DNA of 64,000 nucleotides from Streptomyces sp. NBC_01803 (lineage in GTDB: Bacteria > Actinomycetota > Actinomycetes > Streptomycetales > Streptomycetaceae): assembly GCF_035917415.1 (NCBI RefSeq), contig NZ_CP109073.1, forward strand, positions 5,006,501 to 5,070,500, in the 5' to 3' direction. Under the pieces are notes generated by a model. That model did no database searches, was not told the origin of the DNA, and worked only from the letters and a program-made list of their open reading frames with translations. Every line of letters begins with the position of its first letter. The stretch's first letter is position 1. Of the stretch, positions 10,023 to 19,127 are shown one piece after another. Both the position numbers and the translations under genes were made by a program.

Positions 10023-10964
10023 GTGACGGCCGTCGATTCCCGTCCCGTGGCAGAGCTCGGATCGGGCTCTGACCGCCGGACACCGGGAGCCCGGGTCAAG
10101 GCGTTCATCGCACTGACGAAGCCGCGCATCATCGAGCTCCTGCTGATCACCACGGTGCCGGTGATGTTCCTTGCGGAGCAGGGTGTGCCGGAGCTGTGGC
10201 TGGTGCTCGCCACCTGCTTCGGCGGGTACTTGTCGGCGGGTGGCGCGAACGCGCTCAACATGTACCTCGACCGCGACATCGACGCCCTGATGCACCGCAC
10301 GCAGAATCGCCCCCTGGTCACCGGCGTCGTCCGGCCCGGTGAGTGCCTGGCCTTCGGGCTGACCCTCGCGGTCGCCTCGACGCTGTGGTTCGGGCTGCTG
10401 GTGAACTGGGTGTCGGCCGCGCTCTCGCTCGGCGCGCTCCTCTTCTACGTCGTGGTCTACACGATGCTGCTCAAGCGCCGCACCGCGCAGAACATCGTGT
10501 GGGGCGGGATCGCCGGCTGCATGCCCGTGCTGATCGGGTGGTCCTCGGTGACCGGCTCACTTTCGTGGGCCTCGGTCATCCTCTTCCTCGTCATCTTCTT
10601 CTGGACGCCGCCGCACTACTGGCCGCTGTCGATGAAGGTGAAGGAGGACTACGCGCGCGTGGGCGTCCCCATGCTCCCGGTGATCGCCGCCAACACGGTC
10701 GTGGCCCGGCAGATCGTCGCCTACAGCTGGGTGATGGTCGCGGTGTCGCTGGCGCTGTGGCCGCTGGGCTACACGGGCTGGTTCTACCCGGCGGTCGCCG
10801 CGCTGGCCGGCGGCTGGTGGCTGTGGGAGGCGCACGCGCTGTCGGCGCGCGCCCGCGCGGGGCTGAAGGGCGCGAAGCTGAAGGAGATGCGGCTGTTCCA
10901 CTGGTCGATCACCTACGTCTCGGTGCTCTTCCTCGCCGTCGCCATCGATCCCTTCCTTCGCTGA
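10023..10964 (+). CDS. ctaB: Protoheme IX farnesyltransferase (heme O synthase)
   Basis: Membrane prenyltransferase that converts heme B to heme O for the terminal cytochrome oxidase. The roughly 313-residue product is made of about nine hydrophobic helices of the UbiA superfamily. The first Asp-rich motif is within [15 protein letters not shown] and NRPLVTG follows; [12 protein letters not shown] is typical of the family. I prefer GTG 10023 because GAGG lies about 6 bp upstream and related proteins begin MTAV; an in-frame ATG at 9999 lacks a ribosome site. The roughly 270 bp between tkt and ctaB should hold both divergent promoters. Confidence 0.94.
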   Translation: MTAVDSRPVAELGSGSDRRTPGARVKAFIALTKPRIIELLLITTVPVMFLAEQGVPELWLVLATCFGGYLSAGGANALNMYLDRDIDALMHRTQNRPLVTGVVRPGECLAFGLTLAVASTLWFGLLVNWVSAALSLGALLFYVVVYTMLLKRRTAQNIVWGGIAGCMPVLIGWSSVTGSLSWASVILFLVIFFWTPPHYWPLSMKVKEDYARVGVPMLPVIAANTVVARQIVAYSWVMVAVSLALWPLGYTGWFYPAVAALAGGWWLWEAHALSARARAGLKGAKLKEMRLFHWSITYVSVLFLAVAIDPFLR

Positions 10965-11007
10965 CCTCTCTGCTCTCCCGCCCCTCCCCGGGGAACTTAC
11001 TGGCCGG

Positions 11008-11022
11008 TAGGATGCGCTCATG
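11008..11022 (+). promoter_or_regulatory. Extended -10 promoter for a leaderless mRNA
   Basis: TAGGAT at 11008-11013 is a good actinobacterial -10 hexamer and ends 6 bp before the ATG at 11020. No ribosome-binding site lies between, so transcription would start at or next to the ATG. No clear -35 element was seen. Confidence 0.5.
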
Positions 11023-11382
11023 ACTGACACCGCTGAAGTGACCGAGGACCGTGAGCCCGGCCGTCCTCCCGCCGTGGCCGGCCGCGAGGTGAAGCGCCTG
11101 GCCCGCCGCATCCGCTCCTTCGCCGGCGCGCACGGCGGCCGGGCGGAGGGACAGATCGCCTACCTCGGCGCCCGTGGCTACCGCCTGGTGCTGGTCGGGT
11201 CCGACGGTGCCTGGGGCGACGTGGTGAACCCCGACCGGGCGGCCCTGGAGCAGGCGGCCGAGCAGACCGGGGTCGAGTTGCGCGAGGCGTTCGACGGCGC
11301 CCTCGCCGCGCGCGTGAGGACCGGGCCCTACGAGTGGTCCCGGATGGCCGGTATTCAGATCGGCGGACCGAGCAACACCTGA
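11020..11382 (+). CDS. Conserved hypothetical protein
   Basis: Protein of 120 residues that I recall as a conserved Streptomyces hypothetical located between ctaB and an amidohydrolase gene. It has a basic N-terminal helix (REVKRLARRIRSFAGAHGG) followed by alternating strands (GYRLVLVGSDGAWGDVV) and an acidic helix; no catalytic motif or membrane segment is visible. A -10 box directly upstream indicates a leaderless transcript. Function unknown; the neighbourhood is heme A biosynthesis, but that is only positional evidence. Confidence 0.75.
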   Translation: MTDTAEVTEDREPGRPPAVAGREVKRLARRIRSFAGAHGGRAEGQIAYLGARGYRLVLVGSDGAWGDVVNPDRAALEQAAEQTGVELREAFDGALAARVRTGPYEWSRMAGIQIGGPSNT

Positions 11383-11417
11383 GCCCTTGATGCGCTCGCG
11401 CGCGTGAGAGCGGGGAC

Positions 11418-12485
11418 ATGCACTCTCTGCCCCTGGTGGACCAGTACAGCCACGGCGTCCTCCACGGCGAGCTGGGCCTCGGCGCCTTCGAGCGGAGGCT
11501 CGCGGCGGCCGTCGGGGAGTCCGCGCCCGGCGAGGGCGCGGCGGCCGGAAGCTTCTTCGACAGTCGCGTCGGCCTCGCCGTGCGCCGCTGGTGCCCGCCG
11601 CTGTTGGGGCTCGAACCGGACTGCTCGGCCGTCAGCTATCTGGCCAGGCGCCGGGAGCTGGGCGCCTACACGGCGGGCCGGACGCTGCTGCGCGCCAGCG
11701 GCATCAAGGTTTTCCTCGTCGACAGCGGGCCCGCCCCCGGACAGGAGCCCGCCGAGGAGGTCACCACGCCGGACGAACTGGCCTCGGCGGTCGGCGGCCG
11801 GGCCCACGAGTTGGTGGGCCTCGAACGGCTCGCGGCGCGTGCCGCCGACGCCACCGGCACCGTCGACACGTTCCTGGACGAGATCGCCGAGGCGCTGACC
11901 GCCGCCGCCGCGCGCGGGGCGGCGGCCTTCGTCTGCGACGCGGACGGCGTCGCCGAGGGCGGCGTTCCCGAGCCGGCCGAGGTGCGGCGCGCGGCGGGCC
12001 GCTGGCTGGCCGGCCGGGGGGCGCCGGAGCCGGTGCTCGTCCGCCACCTGCTGTGGAGCGCGCTGGAGACCGGCCGCCCGCTCCAGCTCCGGTGCGCCGA
12101 TCCGGTGCCGCTGACGCCGCTGCTGCACGCCACGGCGGGCCGCGCCACGCTGATCCTGCTGCCGCGCGAGCCGCACCACCGCGCGGCGGCCCGGCTGGCC
12201 GCCGTGTTCCCGCACGTCTACGCGGACGTGGGCCCCGAGCCCGAGCGGACCCTGGCCGAGGCGCCCTCGGCGAAGCTGCTGTTCTCCAGCGGCGCCCGGG
12301 TGCTGCCGGAGCTGCACGTGATAAGAGCACGGCAGTTCCAGCGGGCGCTGGGGCGGGTGCTGAGTGACTGGGTCACCGAGGGCGCGTACTCCCCGGCGGA
12401 CGCCGAGCGCGTCGGCGCGATGGTCGCCGGCGGCACCGCCCACCGGATCTACCGCCTCACCGAGCCGGCCCAGGCCCCTTACTAG
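11418..12485 (+). CDS. Amidohydrolase-family protein with degenerate metal site
   Basis: A 355-residue protein of amidohydrolase/glutamine-synthetase-associated type lying between the two heme A genes. The N-terminal strand that normally carries a HxH metal motif reads VDQYSHGVL, so the first His is absent. The C-terminal strand that normally ends in the metal-binding Asp reads LLFSSGAR. The final helix region (PELHVIRARQFQRALG) is typical. With both metal motifs altered, hydrolase activity is doubtful and a binding or structural role is possible. The stop codon TAG lies inside a 13-bp tandem repeat. Confidence 0.75.
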   Translation: MHSLPLVDQYSHGVLHGELGLGAFERRLAAAVGESAPGEGAAAGSFFDSRVGLAVRRWCPPLLGLEPDCSAVSYLARRRELGAYTAGRTLLRASGIKVFLVDSGPAPGQEPAEEVTTPDELASAVGGRAHELVGLERLAARAADATGTVDTFLDEIAEALTAAAARGAAAFVCDADGVAEGGVPEPAEVRRAAGRWLAGRGAPEPVLVRHLLWSALETGRPLQLRCADPVPLTPLLHATAGRATLILLPREPHHRAAARLAAVFPHVYADVGPEPERTLAEAPSAKLLFSSGARVLPELHVIRARQFQRALGRVLSDWVTEGAYSPADAERVGAMVAGGTAHRIYRLTEPAQAPY

Positions 12486-12514
12486 GTTCCCTTACTAGGT
12501 CCCCTTGCTAGGCG
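12476..12514. repeat. Three 13-bp tandem repeats spanning a stop codon
   Basis: Units CCCTTACTAGGTT (12476), CCCTTACTAGGTC (12489) and CCCTTGCTAGGCG (12502), followed after 6 bp by a degenerate copy CCCTTCGCCAGGCG at 12521. The first unit contains the TAG stop of the amidohydrolase-like gene. The array lies between convergent genes. Confidence 0.9.
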
Positions 12515-12540
12515 TGAGAGCCCTTCGCCAGGCGTGCGGC

Positions 12541-13521
12541 TCAGGCCGGGACGGGGGCCTCGCGTGGCTCGGCCGGGGACGGGAGCCGGGGCTCCGGGGC
12601 CGCGCCCCGGTCGCGGGTGGCGAGCAACAGGCGGAGGGTCGCGATCCAGACCAGGGTCGAGCCCAGGAGGTGGAGGGCGACCAGGCCCTCGGGCTCGTCC
12701 AGGAAGTACTGGGTGTAGCCGATGACGCCCTGGCTCATCAGCACCACGAACAGGTCGCGGGCCCTGGCCCGCGTCACCGCCGGGGCGTCCGCCGCCTTCA
12801 GCGCGGCCCAGATCGCCGCCGTGCCCAGCACCACCCCCCAGGCCAGCAGGGAGTGGACCTTGGTGATCGTGTCCCAGTCGAACGGCATCCGCTCGATGTC
12901 GCTGCTGTCGCCCGCGTGCTCACCGGTGCCCGTCACCGCCGTGCCCACCACGATCAGGGCCCCGGCGAGCCCGGTCAGCCCGATCACCGCGCGCCGCACC
13001 GGGACCCCGACCAGCGGGCGCGGCGCGTCGTCGCCCTCGCGGACGCGCTGCCACGTCACGGTGGCCACGGTGATCAGCGCGGTGGCGGCCAGGAAGTGGG
13101 CCGCGACGAGGAACGGGTTCAGCTTGGCGAGCACCGTGAGGCCGCCGAGCACGCCGTTGGACATGACGACCCAGAACTGGGCCCACCCCAGCCGGGTCAG
13201 CCCGCGCCGCTCGGGCTCGGCGGCCCGGGAGGCGATGATCACCCAGCCGACGGCGGCGCAGACCACGTAGGTCAGCATCCGGTTGCCGAACTCGATCAGC
13301 CCGTGCGGGCCCATCTCCTGGGTCGCGACCAGGCTCTGGTCGCTGCACTTGGGCCAGGTGTCGCAGCCGAGCCCCGAGCCGGTGAGCCGGACCGCCCCGC
13401 CGGTGACCACGATGGCCACGCTCATGAGGAGCGCGGCGGACACGGCACGCCGGATGGTCCGCGACCGCGGGGTCCAGTGGGCGGCGATGAAGGCGAGGGG
13501 GTTTCGCACTGCTTTCAGCAC
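12541..13521 (-). CDS. ctaA: Heme A synthase (COX15/CtaA family)
   Basis: Integral membrane mono-oxygenase that oxidises the heme O methyl group to give heme A. The 326-residue protein has eight predicted hydrophobic helices and the conserved motifs EFGNRMLTY with a heme-ligand region (about 77-85), VAAHFLAAT and KVHSLLAWG (about 222-230). An extracytoplasmic loop contains two Cys (GLGCDTWPKCSDQ, about 50-62), as in the Bacillus-type enzymes. The start is a GTG. It converges with the amidohydrolase-like gene and works with ctaB. Confidence 0.93.
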   Translation of the reverse strand: MLKAVRNPLAFIAAHWTPRSRTIRRAVSAALLMSVAIVVTGGAVRLTGSGLGCDTWPKCSDQSLVATQEMGPHGLIEFGNRMLTYVVCAAVGWVIIASRAAEPERRGLTRLGWAQFWVVMSNGVLGGLTVLAKLNPFLVAAHFLAATALITVATVTWQRVREGDDAPRPLVGVPVRRAVIGLTGLAGALIVVGTAVTGTGEHAGDSSDIERMPFDWDTITKVHSLLAWGVVLGTAAIWAALKAADAPAVTRARARDLFVVLMSQGVIGYTQYFLDEPEGLVALHLLGSTLVWIATLRLLLATRDRGAAPEPRLPSPAEPREAPVPA

Positions 13522-13558
13522 CCGCTCATGTTATGCCCGCGCTTGTGCGCGCGTTCAC

Positions 13559-13774
13559 GAGGGGAGGGCCGAGGCCCCGGGCGGGAGGGCGAGAAGGGCC
13601 ACGGCGCGAGGAACCCCGGCGGCCCGGGCCGGAGAGTCGGAGGGCCGGGAGAGGCGGGCGAGGCGGAGGCCCGGGCGGGCCGGAGAGGCAAGGAGAGCGG
13701 GGGCGGAGAGGCGGGGGGCCGGGAAGTGGAGAGGCGGGACAGCCAGGCGGGGCGGAGAGGCGGAGAGGCGATCC
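13559..13774. other. Strand-asymmetric purine-rich intergenic tract
   Basis: The roughly 250-bp gap between ctaA and the ABC permease is strikingly rich in G and A on the plus strand, built from variants of GGCGGAGAGG and GGGCCGGAGAGG. I see no convincing gene. The minus-strand ctaA promoter must lie at its left end. Such polypurine tracts can adopt triplex or quadruplex forms; that is inference. Confidence 0.7.
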
Positions 13775-14563
13775 TCACTCCCAGCGGAAGAAGCGGGCCG
13801 CCGCGGCGAGGCTCGCCGTCGCCCAGGCCGCCAGGACGCCCGCCTCGGGCCAGGGCATGCCCGCGCCGTCGCGCAGCACCTCGCGCAGGCCCTCGGCCAG
13901 GGCGGTGACCGGCAGCAGCTCCAGGACGTCGCGCAGGCCGTCGGGGAAGTCCTCCAGAGGGACGACCGCGCCGCCGAAGAAGACCAGCAGGACGAAGACC
14001 AGGTTGGCCGCGGCCAGCGTCGCCTCCGCCCGCAGGGTGCCGGCCATCAGCAGGCCCAGGCCCGACAGGGCGGCGGTGCCCAGCAGCATCAGCACGGCGA
14101 CGGCCGCCGGGTTCCCGCGCGGGGACCAGCCGAGGGCCAACGCCACGGCCGTCAGCAGCACCGTCTGGAGCGCCAGCGTGACCAGCACCGCGCACGTCTT
14201 GCCGCACATCAGCCCCCAGCGCGGCAGCGGCGAGGCGGCCAGCCGCTTCAGCACGCCGTAGCGGCGTTCGAAGCCGGTGGCGATGGCCTGCCCGGTGAAC
14301 GCGGTCGAGAGGACCGCGAGCGCGAGGATGCCCGGCGCCAGGAAGTCGACCCGCTCGTCCGCGCCGTCCTTCTCGGCGGGCACCGAGATGATGTCGACCG
14401 CGCTGAAGAGGACCAGCAGGAGCGTCGGGATGACGGCCGTCAGCAGGAGCTGTTCGCCGTGCCGCAGCAGCATCCGCGTCTCCAGCGCGGCCTGGGCGGC
14501 GATCATCCGCCCCAGCGGCGCCCCGCCCGGGCGGGGCGTGTGGCGGCCGGTGGTGAGGGTCAT
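13775..14563 (-). CDS. ABC-2 type exporter permease
   Basis: Membrane subunit of a two-gene exporter. The 262-residue product has six hydrophobic segments, starting after an amphipathic N-terminus (ETRMLLRHGEQLLLTAVIPTLLL); LAPGILALAVLSTAFTGQA and FVLLVFFGGAVVPLEDFP are typical of ABC2 permeases. The ATG at 14563 overlaps the stop of the ATPase gene (ATGA), so the two are co-translated. In streptomycetes this pair commonly lies beside sufR; the substrate is unknown. Confidence 0.9.
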   Translation of the reverse strand: MTLTTGRHTPRPGGAPLGRMIAAQAALETRMLLRHGEQLLLTAVIPTLLLVLFSAVDIISVPAEKDGADERVDFLAPGILALAVLSTAFTGQAIATGFERRYGVLKRLAASPLPRWGLMCGKTCAVLVTLALQTVLLTAVALALGWSPRGNPAAVAVLMLLGTAALSGLGLLMAGTLRAEATLAAANLVFVLLVFFGGAVVPLEDFPDGLRDVLELLPVTALAEGLREVLRDGAGMPWPEAGVLAAWATASLAAAARFFRWE

Positions 14564-15495
14564 GAGCGCAGCTCCTTGCCGGTCAGCTCCAGGAAGACGT
14601 CCTCCAGGGTGTGCCGCTGGGTGGTGATCCGGTCGGCGAGCACTCCGTGCTGCGCGCACCAGGCCGTGACCGTCGCCAGCAGCCGGGGGCCGACATCGCC
14701 GGTGATCCGGTAGCTGCCGGGGCTCGGCTCGGTCGCCTCGCTGCCCAGCGGCAGGGCCGCGCGCAGCGAGATCAGGTCGAGGCCCGGGCGGCCGGCGAAC
14801 CGCAGCACGTCGGAGCCGCCGCCCCGGCACAGCTCGGCCGGGGTGCCGCTCGCGATCACGCGGCCCGCGTCCACGATGGCGACGTCGTCGGCCAGCTCCT
14901 CGGCCTCGTCCATCAAGTGCGTGGTCAGCACGGTGGTGACGCCGTCCCTCCGCAGCTCGCGGACCAGCTCCCAGGTGGCGTGCCTGGCCTGCGGGTCGAG
15001 CCCGGCGGTCGGCTCGTCCAGGAAGACCAGCTCGGGGCGGCCGACCACGGCCAGCGCGAGGGCCAGCCGCTGCCGCTGGCCGCCGGAGAGCCGGCGGTAG
15101 GGCGTGCGTCCGCAGGAGCCGAGGCCGAGCCGTTCGATCAGGTCGTCCACGTCGAGCGGGTGGGCGTGCAGCCGGGCGATGTGGCGCAGCATCTCCTCGG
15201 CCCGGACGCCGGGGTAGACGCCGCCGTCCTGGAGCATCACGCCGATCCGGGGGCGCAGCGCCTGGCCGTCGGCGGCCGGATCGAGCCCGAGGACCCGCAG
15301 CTGTCCCGCGTCGGGGGCGCGGTAGCCCTCGCACAGCTCGATGGTGGTGGTCTTGCCGGCGCCGTTCGGCCCGAGGACGGCGGCCACGGTGCCCCGGGTG
15401 ACGGTCAGGTCGAGGCCGTCGACCGCGGTCGTGCGGCCGTACCGCTTGACCAGGCCCACTGCTTCGACCGCCGGTTCCGCCCCTGCGTTGCGCAT
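14560..15495 (-). CDS. ABC transporter ATP-binding protein
   Basis: Cytoplasmic ATPase of the exporter. The 311-residue protein has Walker A GPNGAGKTTT (about 43-52), the Q-loop region, the signature LSGGQRQRLALA (about 134-145) and Walker B LVFLDEPTAGLDP (about 155-167), with the H-loop THLMDEAE. The C-terminal 80 residues are the accessory region typical of DrrA-like drug or lipid exporters. Divergent from sufR, with about 140 bp between starts containing an iron-box-like palindrome that could affect either gene. Confidence 0.94.
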   Translation of the reverse strand: MRNAGAEPAVEAVGLVKRYGRTTAVDGLDLTVTRGTVAAVLGPNGAGKTTTIELCEGYRAPDAGQLRVLGLDPAADGQALRPRIGVMLQDGGVYPGVRAEEMLRHIARLHAHPLDVDDLIERLGLGSCGRTPYRRLSGGQRQRLALALAVVGRPELVFLDEPTAGLDPQARHATWELVRELRRDGVTTVLTTHLMDEAEELADDVAIVDAGRVIASGTPAELCRGGGSDVLRFAGRPGLDLISLRAALPLGSEATEPSPGSYRITGDVGPRLLATVTAWCAQHGVLADRITTQRHTLEDVFLELTGKELRS

Positions 15496-15546
15496 GGGGG
15501 CGAGTCTAGGAACCTTCGGCGGCGTCCCGCCCCCCGGTCCCGGAGG

Positions 15547-15560
15547 TTAGGCATGCCTTA
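15547..15560. promoter_or_regulatory. Candidate iron box (DmdR/IdeR-type operator)
   Basis: TTAGGCATGCCTTA contains the perfect palindrome AGGCATGCCT and resembles the TTAGG...CCTAA cores of DtxR/DmdR operators. It lies between the divergent ABC transporter and sufR-suf genes, about 37 bp upstream of the sufR -35 element. Binding is inferred. Confidence 0.5.
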
Positions 15561-15596
15561 CGTGACCCACTGCATTCCGGCTGGTCAGGACGCGGC

Positions 15597-15635
15597 TTGC
15601 CCGCGTCCCGGGAATTACGCAACAATGGCGTTGTG
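15597..15635 (+). promoter_or_regulatory. sufR promoter with leaderless start
   Basis: TTGCCC (15597-15602) and AACAAT (15621-15626) are separated by 18 bp, and the GTG start of sufR begins 6 bp after the -10 element. This fits a leaderless suf mRNA. No Shine-Dalgarno sequence is present before this GTG. Confidence 0.55.
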
Positions 15636-16430
15636 AAAAACGTGAGCGGGCAGCAGCACGCGCCGGTGGCCGAGGGTGCCCCCGGTGATTCCGCGCTGTC
15701 CGCGGCGTCCGAGGAGCAGCCCGGCACGCGGCAGCGCGTCGCGCGCTCCATTCTGAACCACGGTCCGTCCACGGCGGCCGAGCTCGCCGACCGGCTCGGG
15801 CTGACCCAGGCGGCGGTGCGACGCCATCTGGACGCCCTGGCCGCCGACGGTCTGGTCGAGCCCCGCGAGAAGCGGGTCTACGGCTCGCGCGGCCGGGGAC
15901 GCCCCGCCAAGGTCTTCGCCCTCACCGACGCGGGCCGGGGCGCGTTCGACCAGGCTTATGACGAGCTGGCCGTCGAGGCGCTGCGCTGGATCGAGCTCGC
16001 CGCCGGCGGCGGCGAGAAGGGCGCGGCGGCCGTGATGGCCTTCGCGCGGGCCAGGGCCGAGGAGCAGGCCGAGCTGTACCGCCCGTTCCTGGACCGGGCC
16101 GCGCCCGAGGACCGGGCGCGGGCGCTGGCGGAAGCGCTGACGCATCACGGTTATGCTGCGGCCACCCGGGGCGTTCCGGCGCCCGCCGGGGAGCAGCTCT
16201 GTCAGCACCACTGCCCGGTGGCGCACGCCGCCGCGCGGTTCCCGCAGCTCTGTGAGGCGGAGACGGAGGTCTTCTCCCGCCTGCTCGGCAGCCATGTGCA
16301 GCGCCTGGCGACCATCGCCCATGGCGACGGCGTGTGCACGACGTTCGTGCCCAAGCCGGAGCACCAGCACCACCACCACCAGACCGAGACCACCGCACCA
16401 CCACGCAACGCCGGGAGGAACCCCGCATGA
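15633..16430 (+). CDS. sufR: SufR-type iron-sulfur transcriptional regulator
   Basis: DNA-binding repressor of the suf operon. The winged helix-turn-helix lies in residues about 33-100 ([24 protein letters not shown], then [15 protein letters not shown]). The C-terminal half has Cys near 190, 194 and 207 in a C-x3-C-x12-C pattern, as in the [4Fe-4S]-binding SufR of streptomycetes, plus another Cys near 235. A His-rich tail (HQHHHH) follows. GTG 15633 is chosen because a promoter places transcription at that codon. The stop overlaps sufB (ATGA), so regulator and pathway are coupled. Confidence 0.92.
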   Translation: MKNVSGQQHAPVAEGAPGDSALSAASEEQPGTRQRVARSILNHGPSTAAELADRLGLTQAAVRRHLDALAADGLVEPREKRVYGSRGRGRPAKVFALTDAGRGAFDQAYDELAVEALRWIELAAGGGEKGAAAVMAFARARAEEQAELYRPFLDRAAPEDRARALAEALTHHGYAAATRGVPAPAGEQLCQHHCPVAHAAARFPQLCEAETEVFSRLLGSHVQRLATIAHGDGVCTTFVPKPEHQHHHHQTETTAPPRNAGRNPA

Positions 16431-17848
16431 CGCTCCCCACGGAGACGGCCCACCCCGAGCTCGAAGGACTGGGCAAGTACGAATACGGCTGGGCCGACTC
16501 CGACGCCGCCGGTGCCGCCGCCAAGCGGGGCCTGTCCGAGAATGTCGTCCGTGACATCTCGGGCAAGAAGGCGGAGCCGGAGTGGATGCTGAAGCTGCGG
16601 CTGAAGGGGCTGAAGCTCTTCGGTAAGAAGCCCATGCCCAACTGGGGGTCCGACCTCAGCGGCATCGACTTCGACAACATCAAGTACTTCGTGCGGTCCA
16701 CCGAGAAGCAGGCCCAGAGCTGGGAGGACCTGCCCGAGGACATCAAGAACACGTACGACAAGCTGGGCATCCCCGAGGCCGAGAAGCAGCGTCTGGTCGC
16801 GGGTGTCGCCGCCCAGTACGAGTCGGAGGTCGTCTATCACCAGATCCGTGAGGACCTGGAGAAGCAGGGCGTCATCTTCCTCGACACCGACACCGCGCTG
16901 AAGGAGCACCCGGAGCTGTTCCAGGAGCACTTCGGCACCGTCATCCCGGTCGGCGACAACAAGTTCGCCGCGCTGAACACGGCGGTGTGGTCGGGCGGCT
17001 CGTTCATCTACGTGCCCCCGGGCGTGCACGTCGACATCCCGCTCCAGGCATACTTCCGGATCAACACGGAGAACATGGGCCAGTTCGAGCGGACCCTGAT
17101 CATCGTCGACGAGGACGCCTACGTGCACTACGTCGAGGGCTGCACCGCCCCGATCTACGACTCGGACTCGCTGCACTCGGCGGTCGTGGAGATCATCGTC
17201 AAGAAGGGCGGCCGGTGCCGCTACACGACCATCCAGAACTGGTCGAACAACGTGTACAACCTGGTGACCAAGCGCGCCGTGGCCTATGAGGGCGCCACCA
17301 TGGAGTGGGTCGACGGGAACATCGGCTCCAAGGTCACCATGAAGTACCCGGCGGTCTACCTGATGGGCGAGCACGCCAGGGGCGAGACGCTCTCCATCGC
17401 CTTCGCGGGCGAGGGGCAGCACCAGGACGCCGGCGCGAAGATGGTCCACATGGCCCCGAACACCTCGTCCAACATCGTCTCCAAGTCGGTGGCCCGGGGC
17501 GGCGGCCGGACCTCCTACCGGGGTCTGATCGAGATCGGGGAGGGCGCCGCGGGCTCGAAGTCCAGCGTGCTGTGCGACGCGCTGCTCGTGGACACGATCT
17601 CCCGCTCCGACACCTACCCGTACGTCGACGTCCGCGAGGACGACGTGACGATGGGCCACGAGGCGACCGTCTCCAAGGTCAGCGACGACCAGCTCTTCTA
17701 CCTCATGAGCCGCGGCCTGTCCGAGCAGGAGGCGATGGCGATGATCGTGCGCGGTTTCGTCGAGCCGATCGCCAAGGAGCTGCCCATGGAGTACGCCCTG
17801 GAGCTGAACCGGCTGATCGAGCTCCAGATGGAGGGCTCGGTCGGCTGA
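16427..17848 (+). CDS. sufB: Fe-S cluster assembly scaffold SufB
   Basis: Core scaffold subunit of the SufBCD complex, on which clusters are built from SufU-delivered sulfur. The 473-residue length is standard. Typical sequences are [59 protein letters not shown] containing a conserved Cys, and a C-terminal [20 protein letters not shown]. The ATG lies in an ATGA overlap with sufR and has GGGAGGA upstream. First structural gene of the suf operon. Confidence 0.97.
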   Translation: MTLPTETAHPELEGLGKYEYGWADSDAAGAAAKRGLSENVVRDISGKKAEPEWMLKLRLKGLKLFGKKPMPNWGSDLSGIDFDNIKYFVRSTEKQAQSWEDLPEDIKNTYDKLGIPEAEKQRLVAGVAAQYESEVVYHQIREDLEKQGVIFLDTDTALKEHPELFQEHFGTVIPVGDNKFAALNTAVWSGGSFIYVPPGVHVDIPLQAYFRINTENMGQFERTLIIVDEDAYVHYVEGCTAPIYDSDSLHSAVVEIIVKKGGRCRYTTIQNWSNNVYNLVTKRAVAYEGATMEWVDGNIGSKVTMKYPAVYLMGEHARGETLSIAFAGEGQHQDAGAKMVHMAPNTSSNIVSKSVARGGGRTSYRGLIEIGEGAAGSKSSVLCDALLVDTISRSDTYPYVDVREDDVTMGHEATVSKVSDDQLFYLMSRGLSEQEAMAMIVRGFVEPIAKELPMEYALELNRLIELQMEGSVG

Positions 17849-17945
17849 CCCGGCCGCCCGCGCCCGCCCGGGGAGCCAGATCCCGGCAGCCGAGCCAGAC
17901 AGACCAGACAAGCGCCCGATCAAGAGAGTGAGCACGACGACAGCC

Positions 17946-19127
17946 ATGGCTGAGGCCCAGAGCATCCCGGCCGGTGCCAGTGTGGGAGGAGCCGTCGCGG
18001 TGGCGGCGGATTCCACCGTGGCCACCCGCATGAGCGCCCCGCCGTCCTTCGACGTGGCGGACTTCCCCGTCCCCCACGGCCGCGAGGAGGAGTGGCGCTT
18101 CACTCCCCTGGAGCGGCTGCGGGGTCTGCACGACGGCACCGCGACGGCGGACGGTTCGATGAAGATCGAGGTCGACGCGCCCGACGTCGTCACGATCGAG
18201 ACCGTCGGCCGCGACGACCCGCGCGTCGGCCGGGCGGGCAAGCCCGTGGACCGGGTGGCCGCGCAGGCGTTCAGCGCCTTCGAGAAGGCCACGGTCATCT
18301 CCGTGCCCGCCGAGGCGGTGCTGCCCCAGCCGGTGCGGGTGAGCCTGCACGGCGAGGGCGGCGTCACCTACGGCCACACGGTCTTCGCCATCGGGGCCCT
18401 CGCCGAGGTCGTCCTGATCCTGGACCACACCGGCGACACCGTCCGGTCCGCCAACGTGGAGTTCCAGGTCGGCGACGGCGCCAAGCTCACCGTCGTCTCC
18501 GTGCAGGACTGGGACGACACCGCCGTGCACTGCACCCAGCACAACCTGCTGATCGGGCGCGACGCCTCGGTCAAGTCGGTCGTCCTCACCTTCGGCGGCG
18601 ACGTGGTCCGCGTCCACCCGCGCGTCAGCTACGCGGGCCCGGGCGGCGAGGCCGAGCTGTACGGGCTGTACTTCACCCACCAGGGGCAGCACCAGGAACA
18701 CCGGCTGCTGGTCGACCACACCGCGCCCAACTGCCGCAGCGACGTCGCCTACAAGGGCGCGCTCCAGGGCGCGGACGCGCACGCGGTGTGGATCGGCGAC
18801 GTGCTGATCCGCGCCGCCGCCGCCGGCACCGACACCTACGAGCTCAACCGCAACCTCGTCCTCACCGACGGCGCGCGGGTCGACTCGGTGCCGAACCTGG
18901 AGATCGAGACCGGCGAGATCGTCGGCGCCGGCCATGCCTCCGCCACCGGCCGGTTCGACGACGAGCAGCTCTTCTACCTCATGGCCCGCGGTATCCCCGC
19001 CGAGGAAGCGCGCCGCCTGGTCGTGCGTGGCTTCTTCACGGAGCTGGTCCAGCGGATCGGCGTGCCCGACGTCGAGGAGCGGCTGATCGCCAAGCTGGAG
19101 GCCGAGCTGGAGGCGTCGATCGCATGA
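17946..19127 (+). CDS. sufD: Fe-S cluster assembly protein SufD
   Basis: Second scaffold subunit, forming the SufBC2D complex with sufB and sufC products. About 393 residues, with FPVPHGREEEWRFTPLERL near the N-terminus and the shared SufB/SufD beta-helix ending in DDEQLFYLMARGIPAEEA and VVRGFFTELV. The start may be the ATG at 17946 (MAEAQS, as I remember for relatives) or the in-frame GTG at 17928; neither has a strong ribosome site. Its stop overlaps the ferredoxin ATG. Confidence 0.95.
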   Translation: MAEAQSIPAGASVGGAVAVAADSTVATRMSAPPSFDVADFPVPHGREEEWRFTPLERLRGLHDGTATADGSMKIEVDAPDVVTIETVGRDDPRVGRAGKPVDRVAAQAFSAFEKATVISVPAEAVLPQPVRVSLHGEGGVTYGHTVFAIGALAEVVLILDHTGDTVRSANVEFQVGDGAKLTVVSVQDWDDTAVHCTQHNLLIGRDASVKSVVLTFGGDVVRVHPRVSYAGPGGEAELYGLYFTHQGQHQEHRLLVDHTAPNCRSDVAYKGALQGADAHAVWIGDVLIRAAAAGTDTYELNRNLVLTDGARVDSVPNLEIETGEIVGAGHASATGRFDDEQLFYLMARGIPAEEARRLVVRGFFTELVQRIGVPDVEERLIAKLEAELEASIA

